Source: Chrysoperla carnea
Lineage: Eukaryota > Arthropoda > Insecta > Neuroptera > Chrysopidae
Assembly: GCF_905475395.1 (NCBI RefSeq)
Contig: NC_058338.1
Span: 43,683,935-43,747,934 of the forward strand
Length of the DNA stretch: 64,000 nucleotides
Direction of reading: 5' to 3'
The notes beneath the pieces are model-generated. The model saw only the letters and a program-made list of their open reading frames with translations. It was not told the origin of the DNA and made no database searches. Of the stretch, positions 31,244 to 46,981 are shown one piece after another; position 1 is the stretch's first letter, and every line of letters begins with the position of its first letter. The position numbers and the translations under genes were made by a program.

Positions 31244-32820
31244 ATCAAATAAGATTATTGAATGACTGGATTACGGTTTTAGTATATTAGCTAATTGTAA
31301 TGCAATTTTCATATTCAATTGTCAATATTCCGTAAACTAAGCGAGAACTCGAAAAATTTTGTGAATCCATCATCACCGTAATTGAGCCAGATTATTTTTT
31401 TTTAACTATGCATCTTCTAGCCTTACTTTTTTAATTAATGCAATTATTTCTCGCAATATTTTTCTGTAGTTTTGTAATTTTAGGATGTTAAAATTGTATT
31501 TTATATGAAAGAAATAATTAATTTGTGAATAATTCTTCAGTCAGCGCGTGTATGCGTAAACAAATTTTCAATTTTTTCAAAAAATATACGCTGGCTCTAG
31601 TTTTATAAAGTTACTCTATTTTTATAAAGTTAAAATTATACATTATTTTTTATATTTTTTAAATAAATTTAGTTTTTTATTAATTCATATTTGTTTATTG
31701 TTGAAAAATTTTCTTACATTATTAGACGTCCAAAGATTACTTATAGATTTTCAGAAAATGAATAATATTATTTTTGATGCATATAATCTATTGCTAAACA
31801 ATTTGCATCACCCCTTGAGCAATTAAATTCAAAAACTAGCAGTGGTAAAAGTTGTTCTACCATTGACACGTTTAGGAATACAGATATGGGTGTCCAATTG
31901 ATTCCTTGCTCCAAGCAGAGATATCCTTGCCTCTCCCCAATATTATACAGTCAAATTTTAGCATTGGTTTTATGATCATTGTAAACAAACATTATACCAT
32001 GTGGGAGTGGACTGACTCCTGGACAGTGCAAAAGTTCTTCAACGCACCCAGAAGCCACTATTTACTCAGTTCAATTTTGCATCAAGGATGACCCCCAGGT
32101 GCTTAACCGTGCTAATTTTCATAATTTGAACGCCAAATATACAGATCATTCGTTGGGTTTCGGAGATTAACTATAAGAAATCATATTTTGTTTCAAAGTT
32201 AGGTTTTTTGCAAGAAAAATTCCATTTTTATTTTTCAATTATTGTGTTAACAATATTTATATTATCTTCTATTCTCGATTTTAAAAACTAAAATCTAGCT
32301 CTGTTAAAAACCCTTGTTCCATTGTGGCTGCTGCTGATCGATCCATATAAATTATACAAGGTCTATGGTGGTACCGCTTATTACGTAAATCAGAATTTTA
32401 GGTTAGAATTTAAAGGTAAACATTTTTTGAAAAGTTAGATAAAATTATAAATGAAATTTAATTATTAAAATATACGTTCAAGATAAATTATGGAATCATT
32501 TCCAGAATTAGAATGATCTTTAACTACTCCGAAAATTATAGTCAAGTTATTATTACCCCTCAAAAGTGAAAAGAGTGTTACGATCAGAGAATATATCGGT
32601 TTACTGATATAGTCTCTGGTTACGATGGATTAAATTAAAATTTTTTAGCTTTTAAGCTCTTTAATTAAATATTATGGAATTTTAAGAACCTCCTAAAGTT
32701 AAATTGTGTACTAATGACTGTTCGATGAAAATATAAAATTCCTAACAAAGTATGATAACTTTAATATATGTATTAATATAAGTTTTTAGATTGCGTTTAC
32801 CATAGGTAAATGAAATTTAA
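31244..32820. other. Intergenic, zinc-finger gene to TMEM126
   Basis: No coding signal is supported. AT-rich DNA; the first part is probably the 3' UTR of the zinc-finger gene. Confidence 0.45.
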
Positions 32821-35800
32821 ATGGCTCTCAGCAGAAAGATTGATGAAATTCCATCAGATGCAGTTTTACTTAGTCGGGACGAAGTTTTAAAATATGAATG
32901 GAAATTAATTGAACAATGGACTCCAGAATCAGACGTGTAAGATTTTAAAACAATTAATAGCTTTGAGCAGCACAGAATTTGGACTAAATATAAAGAATTC
33001 AATAATAGGTCAGGATTTGACTAAATTTAGTCAAAGTACTTATTTATTATTCACACATTTCTTAAAGCACTCTATTAGCAGAAATTTTTAAATTCATACT
33101 GAACATCCCACTTCTATCACAAAAAAACCGGGATTTCTCGTGACAAATTGATTGAGTTCTCATAGCTTAAGGAAGCTTTATACAATGTCAGTCCGAAGAT
33201 CTTAAATTTGCATTCTCTAAATAAGCAGTAGGTAACATTGTCAATTTTAATGTGTTTAAAGTTTATAATTTACATGATAAAAATAAGCTCGTGAGCAACA
33301 GACCACCATCACTAAGGCAATATTTTCTCCTCAATAGCTGATTCTTTTTATTTAATATTCCTATTGAAATGATTTGCCTTTCCATGTTTTTGAACAAATG
33401 AAAAACTTAAATAAAAGGGTTGGGAAGTCGGCCGTATGTCAAAATTACCAAAAAGCAAAGCTTCCTATTTCCAATTCGCTCGAGTAACGATAATGTGATG
33501 GAGATAATTGTGGTGTCTCACCTACCCTTGTAAAACTTGCTGAAAAAACAGTTTTTAAGAGTCTAAGGCAACACGAGTACAGAAAAGTATCTCCAAGTTC
33601 TCATGATTACTTTGTGTATTTCATTAGCTATTGTGTATTGCATACAGTATTGTTGTTCAAATAAATTCATACAGTTTTATTATAATGTTAATAAGATATT
33701 CCCGAGCTAAGAGGAAAGTGTTGTGGTGAATAATACACTTCGTCCAGCTTTAGCGAAAATCTCCGAGTGAGAGTGGATGGGAGGTAATTCAATGGGAAAG
33801 TGTTGTGGTTAATAATACACTTCGTCCAGCTTTAGCGAAGATCTCCGAGTGAGAGTGGATGGGTGGTAGTTCAATTCTTAGATATTTTATATTTTCGTAA
33901 AATGACTAAAAGAAATATTTGTTTAATTTTAGTGCTCTCCTGACATTAATTTTGTTGCTAGAACGCAAAAACTATTTATGTGTTAATCTGTACTCGTTTT
34001 TGCTTAATTCAATTGACTTTAAATGTACTACATTTAAATTGATGTACACCTTTAAAGAGTTCAAAATTTCTCGGCGTATATACCAATAGTTTGGTATATC
34101 ATACAATTAAATTTTATTCTTTTCGCAGAATTATACATTTCGAATAAAGCCGTTTTGATTTAAAGGACAGTTTTCTAATTACGATCATTTTTTCAATTTG
34201 TCATAAAACCCTAAAATCGCTGTGTGAGTACTTGCTGGTACGGGAACGAATATCCGACACATCACTAATATATGCATTCATAAACTGCTAAACGCATTAT
34301 CTTCTTTTTCTCTATTTGTATTTATGCCATATTCTCTGTGCTGCTAAGTATATATTTTCAATTTATAAATTACTTGATTATTTATTTACAGATGGCCAAT
34401 AAGATATGGCGTTGCCATTTTAGGTGTGGCTAGTGGTTTATCGTCTTTACTAATAAATAACCATTATAGAGTTAAGTTAAGATTAGGTACATATGCTAGA
34501 TTTGCTACATATCTACCGTGTGTTGCAATTCCCACAATGATGTCATGCTTTTCACACAATGAGGTACGATAAATTAAGCGGCAAAATTATAAAATTATTA
34601 AATACATGTTAGGCCGTCTAAAAATACTCTACGTCATACGAAAGTTAATATAAAGAAAGGATACAATCCTGTAAACCGCGGATCTTGGATTAACCTCAAA
34701 ATTTGATAAAAGTACCTTTAAAGATTATTCCCAGTTTAAATTATTTTTCGAAATAAAACAATTTTTTAGTTAAAAAAATTTATTTTTCGTTTAAATTTGA
34801 TTTAATTACACTCAACGAAGGCAAAATCGAATTTCACTTACTGCCAGAAACTTATCTACCCGGATTTAGTGGAGTTCATTCGAGACAAACTCGATTTTAA
34901 TTACTTCAATTATAAATCCGAAACGATCATGAGCTTAGATAAAATTTTATGAATAGACACTTTTATAGACAGTTTCGAACATAATGGGGGGAAAAATTAC
35001 ATTCGAATATTTTATCTAGGTACATGATTGTTTCGCCCGTGGTTATTTTAATTGAAAACAAGGGTTTTAGTATTTATAGGCAGATTGGGAATATTCCAGA
35101 TACCCCGAAAAACCTTAAATGTCGGTTCTTATTTGTAATGCTAATAAATTCTTCGGGTAAAATTTTGTTAATCCAATTTTTTTTTAGTTTATAACCAACT
35201 CGGTTTTATTACAAAATGAATGCCCAGTATGCTTGGAAGTACGTGCTGCTTCATTTCAAACACTTTTAAGTACAATATTTCCGATAGTCACAGTTCCTCT
35301 TGCCACATTCAATGTAAGTTTTTTTTTCACAGATATACTCCAGTAAACGAGACTTAAACCCTAAATTATTTCCTATAGATCAAAATTTATATGGTGCCTA
35401 GTGGTGCTTTTGCATTTTGTAAATTTTTCCGTTATTTAACGTTAAATACTCCGAATTTTAATCACCAATAACTCGGAAATTATTTACTTTTTGAAATATA
35501 CTTAAATGGCACTTAGATTTCATCGCTCTATCGATTTCCGTTGCCATTTTCAACATATTTCTTTCTACCCCTTAGAAGGGGTGGTTACCACTCCTTGGGC
35601 AAATCTCAAATTTTCATCAAAATCGATGCTATAGGTCAAAATTTAGAGATTTCGTCTTTTTTCTCCTCGTTTATTGGAGTAGTAGATATTTTCGTAAAAA
35701 GATTATTAATTACTACTAATGTACAAAACATATAAAACTTTTCAGTTTCCTTCAAATAACAATTACTTTTTACTCCGATAACTTTTACTCAAATTTACTT

Positions 35801-36323
35801 CAAGTAATTTATCAATTAATTGCCTTTTTTTAATTTGTAAATAGTTTATCAACATGCATTTGGTAGCTATTATTCGATTTTAAAAAGTATATTTATTTTT
35901 ACATAATTTATCTACTCATTTCCAACAAATAAAATAAAAAATTGTATAGCCAGGTATTATAGTAATTATCAAGCCAGGTAACGCCATTGTTGTTTGAAAG
36001 AATTCCAAACGTTTTATATGTAAAGTTTGAGACGATTGCAAAATTTTCTACATTTTTAAATCCTATATTGAGACTATAATTTTTTTTAGTTTGCTTTGCG
36101 CTATAATACATATCGATTACCATCGATTACAGAAAAACCAAAAGAAGTATTTAAACTATGGTGGAAATTTACTAAACCAATACGATATCCATTATACTAT
36201 AATATAGCCTTTCAATGTATACTTGCAATGGGTGTTACATATTTTGAAGGTAGATCATTTGAAAAATTACAAACTGCTATAGCAAAATTAGAACATGATT
36301 ATGAAAGGAAACACACATTGTAA
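32821..36323 (+). CDS. TMEM126: TMEM126 family, mitochondrial complex I assembly protein
   Basis: Small multi-pass mitochondrial inner-membrane protein. Vertebrate TMEM126A and B act in assembly of respiratory complex I. Four exons close in phase to 215 aa: 32821-32936, 34392-34563, 35188-35313 and 36090-36323 (human TMEM126A is 195 aa). Visible features are WPIRYGVAILGVASGLSSLL (a membrane segment), a TYLPCVAIPTMMSCFSHN block, the conserved CPVCLEVRAASFQ motif, IFPIVTVPLATF, and a C-terminal segment YNIAFQCILAMGVTYFEGR. ATG at 32821 opens the only suitable first exon. The stop lies 102 bp from the stop of the convergent ALAD gene. I cannot say whether it is the A or the B type; insects usually have a single gene. 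Confidence 0.87.
33713..33876 (+). repeat. 82-bp tandem duplication in TMEM126 intron 1
   Basis: Two adjacent copies (33713-33794 and 33795-33876) share GGAAAGTGTTGTGGT, AATAATACACTTCGTCCAGC and CTCCGAGTGAGAGTGGATGG with about five differences. Function is unknown. Confidence 0.85.
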
Positions 36324-36425
36324 CAGTAATAAAAACAACAACCAAAATTTTATTTATTTTGTAAATAATAATTGTAAATCCAAATATTATGTCATTAATT
36401 ATTAAATTTTTATTAATTAAAATTA
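36324..36425. promoter_or_regulatory. Shared 3' region with polyadenylation signals on both strands
   Basis: The stops of TMEM126 (+) and ALAD (-) are only 102 bp apart. AATAAA lies on the plus strand at 36328-36333 and on the minus strand at 36349-36354. The 3' UTRs must therefore be very short or overlap. Confidence 0.6.
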
Positions 36426-38605
<2,180 letters not shown>

Positions 38606-41286
38606 ATTGGCTTTATTTTTTTTAAAAAGCTTGCTAGTTTGTGTTGTCTCTTTTGTGCAAGGTAATTCAAGAATGCAAATTAGATGTAAAGAATTTTTCT
38701 TAAATGACGTAGTTTTCAATTATAAAAATCAATTTTTCTAAAACTCAATGATATCGAAAAGAAACTTAAATAACGAATTATTTGCAAAAACTGGACTTTA
38801 TACTTCTATATTTCTTAAATTAGCGTTAGAAATTATTTAAATTAAAGACGATTTTAGTAATTTTAGAGAAAGTTTAAGTTGTAAGACAGATAGTAAATTG
38901 ATAGTCATGATATGTTTAATTAATTATTTTATCGAATAAATAAGGATGTCATTGCTTTTGGAGATATTCAAAATCAATTCAATTAACCTACAAAAAATTA
39001 AACAAGTGGTGAATCGGACAAACTGGCTGTTAAGGTTCCGCATTTTCATATTTCTATGCTAAACATTCTAACATAAACAATAAAGAATATAAGATGAATA
39101 ATAAAAGTTCCGCAAATTGTGTAATGAATTTGTTTAAACTATAATAAATATTTAGAAAAAAAAAATTTAGAAAAATAAATAAAATTAATTTGATAAAAAC
39201 AAGGTAATATATCATTAGGGTTCCGTCACCAAAAATATATTTATACGACATTGTGATATTCGCTATACATCGATACATCGAATTCACTCGATGTTTACAG
39301 TACGATGCATCAAATTGATCCGATTCCATGCATCGGTGTATTTTCATAAATCATCGAATCAATGTTAACATGATGTTAACAAAGTAAAACTTTTTGTTGT
39401 TAGAATTTCGAAATTGACATTGGCAGCACTAACTAAATACATGAAAAACGACCGTCCTCTTCTTATCCCCGAAACTACTAGAGATGCTGACTCTCCGGTT
39501 TTGGAGCGGAATCTCCGGTTTTCAAGGTGTGTTTCCGGCCTTCGATTTTCGAAAAATAAGTCCCGGATTTATTTTATATACAAAAAAATTAATATTTAAA
39601 TGGTCAGATATCTCCCAATAAAGGAAATCGACTGAATTTTATAAAAGTCGTACCAATACCTAAAAGTAACGCATTTGTGGAATGAATAATTTATGGACAC
39701 ATGAGCGCAATAGTTTGAGTGTTTAAAAAAAGGATTTATGTTCAGCATCAAATTGTAAAAATGAGCGACAAAAAGTTTATTAATATCCAAAGTGGATATC
39801 TCGAGATATACATATTAAAAGTAATCTCTAATCTCATTTTTAATCAAACACGTGGTAATGAATGATAAATAAACAGGTATGGTAATGAAATGATAAACTT
39901 CGGAGAGTTGCATTGTTTTTAATTAAAATTATATGGAAGCTCGAATTCAGCAACAAGCGTCGCATGAAAATACACATTTAGAAAAAAATTAAAAGATATA
40001 AGGCGTCACGCGCAGTTTACAGTAAAACCTAAGCAAAAATCGAACTCTGATTTTTTAATTCATTTTGGGTGCATTTTTTGAGGAAGTAAACATTTTTCTA
40101 GTGTCTCGTTACATATCTTATAAAAAATTCTTAATGTTTTCTACTGATTTGAGGGGTCGTAGTAATCAGAAAATACAATAAAATAACGACGACTCACCGG
40201 TAAATAATAGGTATGATTGGTCCATAAATGGACATATCGTTTACCGCAAAAAAATAAGTTCCTTTTATGTTAATTTATGGAAATACGAAATAAGCTGCAT
40301 TATTTATAAATTGCAAGTTCAATTACTATTTGCATTAACTCAAAAAAGAGTAAATTGAACAGCAGATTAGCAAATGGTTTTGTTTTTAAATTTTTCTATA
40401 AAACAAGTGAAAACAAACAATTGACCGAGTTAATTGTTGAAATACCATGTATAGACAGATTTGATGGCGCAATCATTTGTTTTTTGACGTCACGTAAATA
40501 AAGAAAGATTTCAACTCTTAAATAGCCACACACACATAACTGATATTCCCATATTAATACATACTACAAAATTTTCACCTAATTAGCGCCCTCGTGGGTA
40601 AACAGTGATGTTTACAAGAAAATGTTTCAAACAAAAGTTGTTAATTTTTTTATAAGGAACATTTTTTACATTTAAACATTTGTTGTATCTCTAACGGTTT
40701 GCAAGATGGGTCCTACGGACCCAAGACCTAATTCACCTATGTTGCTCATTTACGAACTCGACCTCACTTTTTACGTCTTAAGCACACTATAAAAATTTCA
40801 GCTTGATATCTCTTTTCGTTTTTGAGTAATCGTGATGACAGACGGACAGACGGAAATGGACTAATTAGGTGATTCTATGAACTCCTAAACCAAAATTTTT
40901 TTCGTAGCATCAATATTTTTAAGCGTTACAAACTTGGGACTAAACTTAGCATACTATGCATATTTCATATACATGGTATAAAAATTAAATATTAGTTAAG
41001 CATTAAATATGATCGTGTGAATTAGTCATTGTTCAGATTTGTTCTTTTGGCACTATTTAACCAATCACGTATAAACACTAGTTTGTTACTAAACTGATAA
41101 ATGTAACCATATGTCATCGATGTCAAAATACATTTTCATGTTTTCTTGATGTTTTCTGATTATAAAATGGAAAACATGTAAGTGATAGATATTTTTCCAA
41201 AATCCTAAAAAATATTTAAAAAAAATTTATATATAAATAATCAATAATATTTTTAGACTTGTAGAATAGCCGATTATATTTAGAAA
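38606..41286. other. Intergenic, ALAD to SCYL3 (divergent promoters)
   Basis: Holds the 5' regions of two divergently transcribed genes. No further gene is seen. The right half is occupied by a long copy of the dispersed repeat family (40380-40985). Confidence 0.5.
40380..40985 (+). repeat. Dispersed repeat family, longest copy C
   Basis: Begins near GTGAAAACAAACAATTGACC and ends near CATATACATGGTATAAAAAT. It includes GACGTCACGTAAATAAAG, GATATTCCCATATTAATA, AACGGTTTGCAAGATGGG and GATGACAGACGGACAGACGG. Pieces recur at 1-230, 1490-1810 and 53425-53605. No open frame or clear terminal repeat is visible, so the class is unknown. Confidence 0.65.
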
Positions 41287-44200
41287 ATGGGAAACGAATC
41301 ATCCTCAAATTTAACTGGATTCAAATTGGATGATAAAGCAATTGAAGTGACTGATTTTTGGGTACATCATTCAGCAAAAATAACTAAATCAGAATATTCA
41401 CAAGATTTATCAGTGTTTGTTAGTGATTATGTGATATGTGGTACTCTATGGGATAAATCACCATTGGAAAAGTATACAAAGGTTACATTTAAATAAAATT
41501 AAGTGAAAAAAAAACGAACCTTTTACACAGTATGTTTTACCTACTTCTCATAAATTTGAGAAGTAGCTAAATTCTACTTAAAGCAGAAGAAGTTTCCCTT
41601 GTTTAACATGATAATATTATGGAGCTATCGTTTCTGTGAAATGGTAAAAAAAAGGTTAAGCCGGTGTTTTGCATTTATAATGAATCAAACTTACAATTTA
41701 CAATGCACCTAGTCAAAAAAAACGAACGTAATTGTACTGTGGAAGAAACAGCAAGAGGGATAACAAATTAACAACATAGTTATAATTGCGGATTCCCCCG
41801 GAAGTAAAGAACAGAATTTTTGAATAATAACAAAAGGGTTTAGAATAAATTAAGCAGCCAAACTTAATAAAGATTCCAAAAGCTCAAAAATTCTTCGAGT
41901 TAACACGGGGATAATTAAAGTTTTTTTGGGTCAAAATGTTGTGCGTTGAGTTAGTTTACCTTAAAAAGTAACCTCACTGAATTACTTAGTTTTGAAAATC
42001 TAAAAAGTATCTTCTTTGAATGAGCAAAATCGATGGAATCGATGAAGCATCTAACTGATCTAATTGTTTAAATATTCCAAATAGACTATGTTGATTATCA
42101 GTGCTTGCATTATTTTTATTAAATAACCTGATAAGCTTAAAAACACTCGGCTATACGTAGGTTTACAGGTATATCCTACATAATTATAGATTTTCAAAGT
42201 GTAATTCGTTGAGATTTATGAAAAATGTTTCAAACAATAATTGCTTGTTTTACTATACGCTATAAAAATTTCAACTCGCTATCATTTTTTAAATGGTATT
42301 GATAACTGGGAGTTGCAACCCCACCAACTGGCTGTAATACTTCGTATTTATTAAAAAAGAAATTCCGTTCCGTTTACAGTAATAGACCTTTTTCATGAAA
42401 AACAGAAATGCTTTAAATAATTTTTTATGAAAATATAGGTCGAGTAGAGCCTGTAACTCGAAGAATAAAAACACTAAGAAAAAAATTGTAAAAAATTCAC
42501 AATATTTGAAATAATTCAAAACGATTTTTTTTTTGGCTCCACCGCACACGTGATCTGTGATGTCAATCCGACAAGCAATGACAATAAAACATTGTCAACA
42601 GTAGTATTAATATATCAATTATCAAGTTTAAATGACGTCAAACCTACCTTCGTGTAACATCGTGTGTTTCCGAATCGTTTTCGCCAATTTGTATTTTAAT
42701 GATTTTCATTGTCTGTTTTCTCGGTCATATGGCTCCAAAAAAATCGGGGGAAAAATTAGCCCATTTATCAAGACATTTATTTTCATTAAAAAAAAAAAAA
42801 AAAAAGAAAAAAAAATGTGAAAAAGGTCTATTCCAATTTAAACTATCGGATGGCAATTATTGTACCTATCATTTTTAAAGGTCAATAAAAATATTCAAAT
42901 CAGATAAACCCCGCCACCAGGCGATAATGATTCGTACTAATTAAAACAGGAAGTGGACCCGTTTTCTGTAGTTCCAATTTAGACTCAATGGTTACTTATC
43001 ATTTATCAATTGATTAATGATTCATCTATGTTAAATCGTTCTATTAGAATATGCACAAGCACGATATTCGTGGTTCGATTCATAATTAAACGTAAGATAC
43101 CTAAACATTAATACCTTTCAAATACTAAAAATTCTGAAGGTCATGTTCGAAGGAATTCTTCTCTAGCTTTTCAAGGTTCTCGAAAATATCAAATTCTTTT
43201 TAAAATAATTTAAAGTTAAAAAAATACTTGTTGTTTTGTTGTAGAGCTTAATGTTATATCGACATCCATGCATTTTAAAGTACATATCATCGTGGAATAA
43301 AGGATCAAAATATTATTTAGTTGTAGAAAAAGTACGTCCATTAAGTCATGTACTAGTAACACAATCAACAATACAAATTTGTATTGGTTTATATTCAATA
43401 TTAAAAGCATTAATATTTCTTCATAGTAAAGGTTCTGTATCACATAATAATATATGTGCAGCATCCATTTATGTTACACAAGATGGTAATTGGAAATTAG
43501 GTGGTCTTGAATTTTTATGTAAATACGAGACTTTAACGAAAGAATATTTAAGTAAGACACGGAGTCATCGTTATGAGAATGCAATTGATTCAAATGAGGA
43601 TAAATATTTACAAGATGAGAGTGTAGAACCGGATTTTATTGATTTGTATGCGTTTGGTGTACTTGCTGAGGAAATTTTACGCAAACGATTAGATGGTAAG
43701 CATGTATTTCAAATGATATTTTTGATATTTTTACAAGTTGTTAGTGTCGAAAATTATACAGGTCTGTTTTTTCAGCTGCATTGGTTATTTTTGGTAAATT
43801 ATATGTTTAGTAGGGTGCTGAACACAAAAATAATATCCATTTCCTTCTATTACGTCATACTCATTTAAAAAAGTCAAAAATTGGGAATTAGATTAATTGA
43901 AGGGGTTAGTAGGGGACCAGGGATGATGCTAACCTCTATAATTGAATTGGATGACACCTCTGAATTGCCTGTTTAAATTTTTTTGTCTTTGAAATCTTTA
44001 CTTCTTCTAGATGCTTCTTCAAGTTTTTTTGTTTTTCATCTTCTGTTTCCCGCATGCGTGGACACAAAATAATCAGATATCGTTGATTTGTTGAGATATG
44101 AACGACTGACAATTTCTAAGACTGCAAGGTTCCCTCTTGAGCCAACATGCCCCTATTATCTCCTTAATTTCGCTAATTTTCAAAAAGTAAATTCAGCGAC

Positions 44201-46981
44201 TTGCTAGCATTGGAATTGTATATCAATTTCTTTTTGTTTGAAAAAGTTAATTTTTGCAAATCAAAATTTGTTTTAATTTAAAATGTATTTTGTATTTTTC
44301 TAGACGAAATTCTTGGTGGTATAAAAGTATTTTATGAATTTTGTAAAAACGAAATGCAATCGTCTGATATAAAAAAACGACCTAGATTTACAGAGGTCAT
44401 AACACATTCATTCTTTAATCATGAATTTGTAAATATTTATACATTTTTAAATGAATTACCATTGAAAACTGAAAGTGAAAAAGGAAAATTTTTTTCAACA
44501 TTAATTGAAAAATTAAAAACTTTTCCGGAAGATGTTGTTGCGGAAAATTTAGGTGAATTACTATTATCAAGGCTTGTATTATTAGATTATACAGCAAGAA
44601 AAGAAGTTTTACCAATCTTATTATGCCCACGGGGTAAGTGTTTTGATGTATTTCATTTTAATCAATAGACGAGCAAAATTTTGATCATATGGACGTAAAG
44701 AAGTCCAGTCTTGCATTACTATATCTCGATAAAGCAAGCGATATATACACTTACTCTACACAAAAGTGCAGATCGTAAAGGCAGGCTTTAAGTGGAAGAT
44801 TCAAGAACTTCTTGAATAATAAAAATCGAACGTATCAAACTTCTTGAATATTGTATCGCTACTTAAGTAATGTGAAAAATATTATTTTGAAGATACAAGA
44901 ATAGCATAATTCGTAAAGCCACCTTTTACTATATGTAATTGTATTTCTTGCCGATATACACTGATGCCTCAGCACCTGATAAAAAATTTGCTGGTTCTTA
45001 CGTCCTAGTATATTGGATGTAAAAATTATTAATGTCTTTATTACTTTTCTAGGTGAAGGCGATTGTAATAACTCTAGTTATTTATTTTCAATTGAAACAT
45101 TTAAAAAATTTTTAATACCAAAACTTTTACAAATATTTAAAGTAACCGATTTACAAATACGTGAATTATTATTATTGCATTTTACAAGTTTTATATCATG
45201 TTTTTCCAAAGATCAATTAAAAAATTATATTTTACCGGAGGTAAGTTAATAAATTGTATTTATAAATAGAGGCAGATTTAATGCTCCCAAACTGTGAAAA
45301 TCAAATCCAGAAAAATAAAGGCTTATTAAACAGGATTCCTTCAAACATAAATTAAACTTATCCGTATAATTTTCACTTACGCTTACTTTAAGAAATAATG
45401 ATTTGAATTTTTATTTGGTGTAAAACTACTCCACGCTGCTAACGTGGCATTTTTGACCACGGGATACAAATAAAATTAATAAATATAGATAAATAAAAAT
45501 AATATAATATTGAGCTCAGAAACTTTTTAAAGACTGTAGGGGCCTCTATAAAAAGTTTGTGGAGAACTATACTTGCTATATTACTGCATTTTCCGGTAAA
45601 ATAAAAAATGAAAAAATATAAGGTGACACTTTAGCACTGTTAACCCTTATTAATGTGAAGTAAACAAGCTTTCTTAAAGTTAAAGCTAATGCTTTCACAA
45701 CTTTTGATCTGAAAAATTTTATCCCTGATAAATCTCAAGGCCAATCTAAATAGCAATAAATCTCAGAGGTGTATCAAAGACAGGAAGATTTTATAGTTAA
45801 AAATCAAGATTTTTATTAATAAAAAAGGGAAAACCTATTTAGCTTACAGACATATCTGCTACTGGTTATAAAATTTTGAAAGAACTATTAAGGTATTTCT
45901 AACGACATACGTCTAAAAATACTCTTGTGTGAAAAATTTTTAGATGAACAGTTTATGATAGTATTCGTTGTAGTGTTGTTGATTTTTTGAATACAACTAC
46001 TATTTCTAACTATATTTTTTATCGTTCTAAGGTATCGCGTTTTTTCTTATGTAGTTAGAAATACCTTAAGAATAATAATTTTAGCAAAACATTGTGTTAA
46101 AGTAAATATAGCTGTTTATATGGAATTCAATTTCAATGCATGTTATAACTTCATTTAATACTACGCAATTTTAACAAACGTGCGTTTAAATTAGCGATCG
46201 TATAATCTTAATCATCAATAAATTTTTTCAGTTATTACTGGGTATAAAAGATCGTAACGATAATTTAGTTGCAATGACACTACGATCATTAGCTGACTTA
46301 GTACCAATATTGGGAGCAGAAACAGTGATTGGAGGTAAACGTGCCAAATTATTTAGCGATGGACGCCCATTAGCACATAACGAAACAAAACCACCACCTA
46401 CGTTACGATTAACATCACATAAACATCATGTTGAACCCCCATTACCGGTATTATTAGAAATACCGTCCGAAGAGACTGAAGATATGAAAGAAATCAATGT
46501 ACCCGAATCGTTACCCGAACGACCAAGTCCAGATGGCGGAGAGGACAACGATGTATCAACAACTGAAGACGTTGATTCAAATAATATACACGAAGAAGAA
46601 GAATGGTCTGATTGGGATATACATGAATCATCGGATGAAACGATTAAAGAAATTGATGAAAAACCATTATCACCTATTAAAATCGTTGAAAGTAATATAC
46701 CACCTGAAATGAAAAATCGCAAAATTGTTTTACCTGATATTACAGAATTGGACATTAAAAACCAAAGTTCAAAAGTGCTTAGTTCGAGTTCATCGGATGA
46801 TATAAATTTTTTCCAAGATATGGAACCCGTTATTCAGAGTTCAAATAAATATTTAATTGACGATAAAAAAACTGAGGTAGCTCAACCAACGACATTGGAC
46901 AATTTTAGTGTTAAATCAGATTTAGTGATACCAGAAGATGGATGGAGTGATGATTTAGATTGGAATATTGATAATAATTAA
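41287..46981 (+). CDS. SCYL3: SCYL3 / PACE-1 type pseudokinase
   Basis: SCY1-like protein 3: an N-terminal inactive kinase fold, HEAT-like repeats and a charged tail. Vertebrate SCYL3 is linked to Golgi trafficking and binds ezrin. Five exons close in phase to 637 aa: 41287-41481, 43245-43695, 44304-44633, 45053-45240, 46232-46981. The start MGNESSSNLTGF has the myristoylation-type MG of human SCYL3. The catalytic loop reads HNNICAASIYV in place of HRD, and the DFG site reads KLGG, so phosphotransfer is not expected. RHPCILKYISSWNKGSKYYL follows the family. HEAT region: LIPKLLQIFKV, LLGIKDRNDNLVAMTLRSLADLVPILG. The tail is acidic and ends SDDLDWNIDNN, like the vertebrate ELNWEDNNW end. The first intron carries a TIR element. 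Part of the last exon is duplicated downstream. Confidence 0.92.
42381..42832. mobile_element. MITE with AATAGACCTTTTTCA ends, SCYL3 intron 1
   Basis: The left end AATAGACCTTTTTCA (42381-42395) is inverted as TGTGAAAAAGGTCTATT at the right end (to 42832), about 15 matching bases. The 452-bp interior is non-coding and holds a long A-rich run near 42790-42815. It is a non-autonomous DNA transposon by structure; its superfamily is uncertain. Confidence 0.6.
45889..46068. mobile_element. Small MITE/foldback in SCYL3 intron 4
   Basis: TAAGGTATTTCTAAC at 45889-45903 is exactly inverted as GTTAGAAATACCTTA at 46054-46068. The 180-bp unit is non-coding. Inside, CAACTACTATTTCTAAC and TCTAAGGTAT repeat parts of the ends. 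Confidence 0.6.

Noticed and set aside
46426-46755. 109-codon frame antisense to SCYL3 exon 5
   Set aside because: A shadow of the acidic Ser-rich SCYL3 tail; no independent signal.
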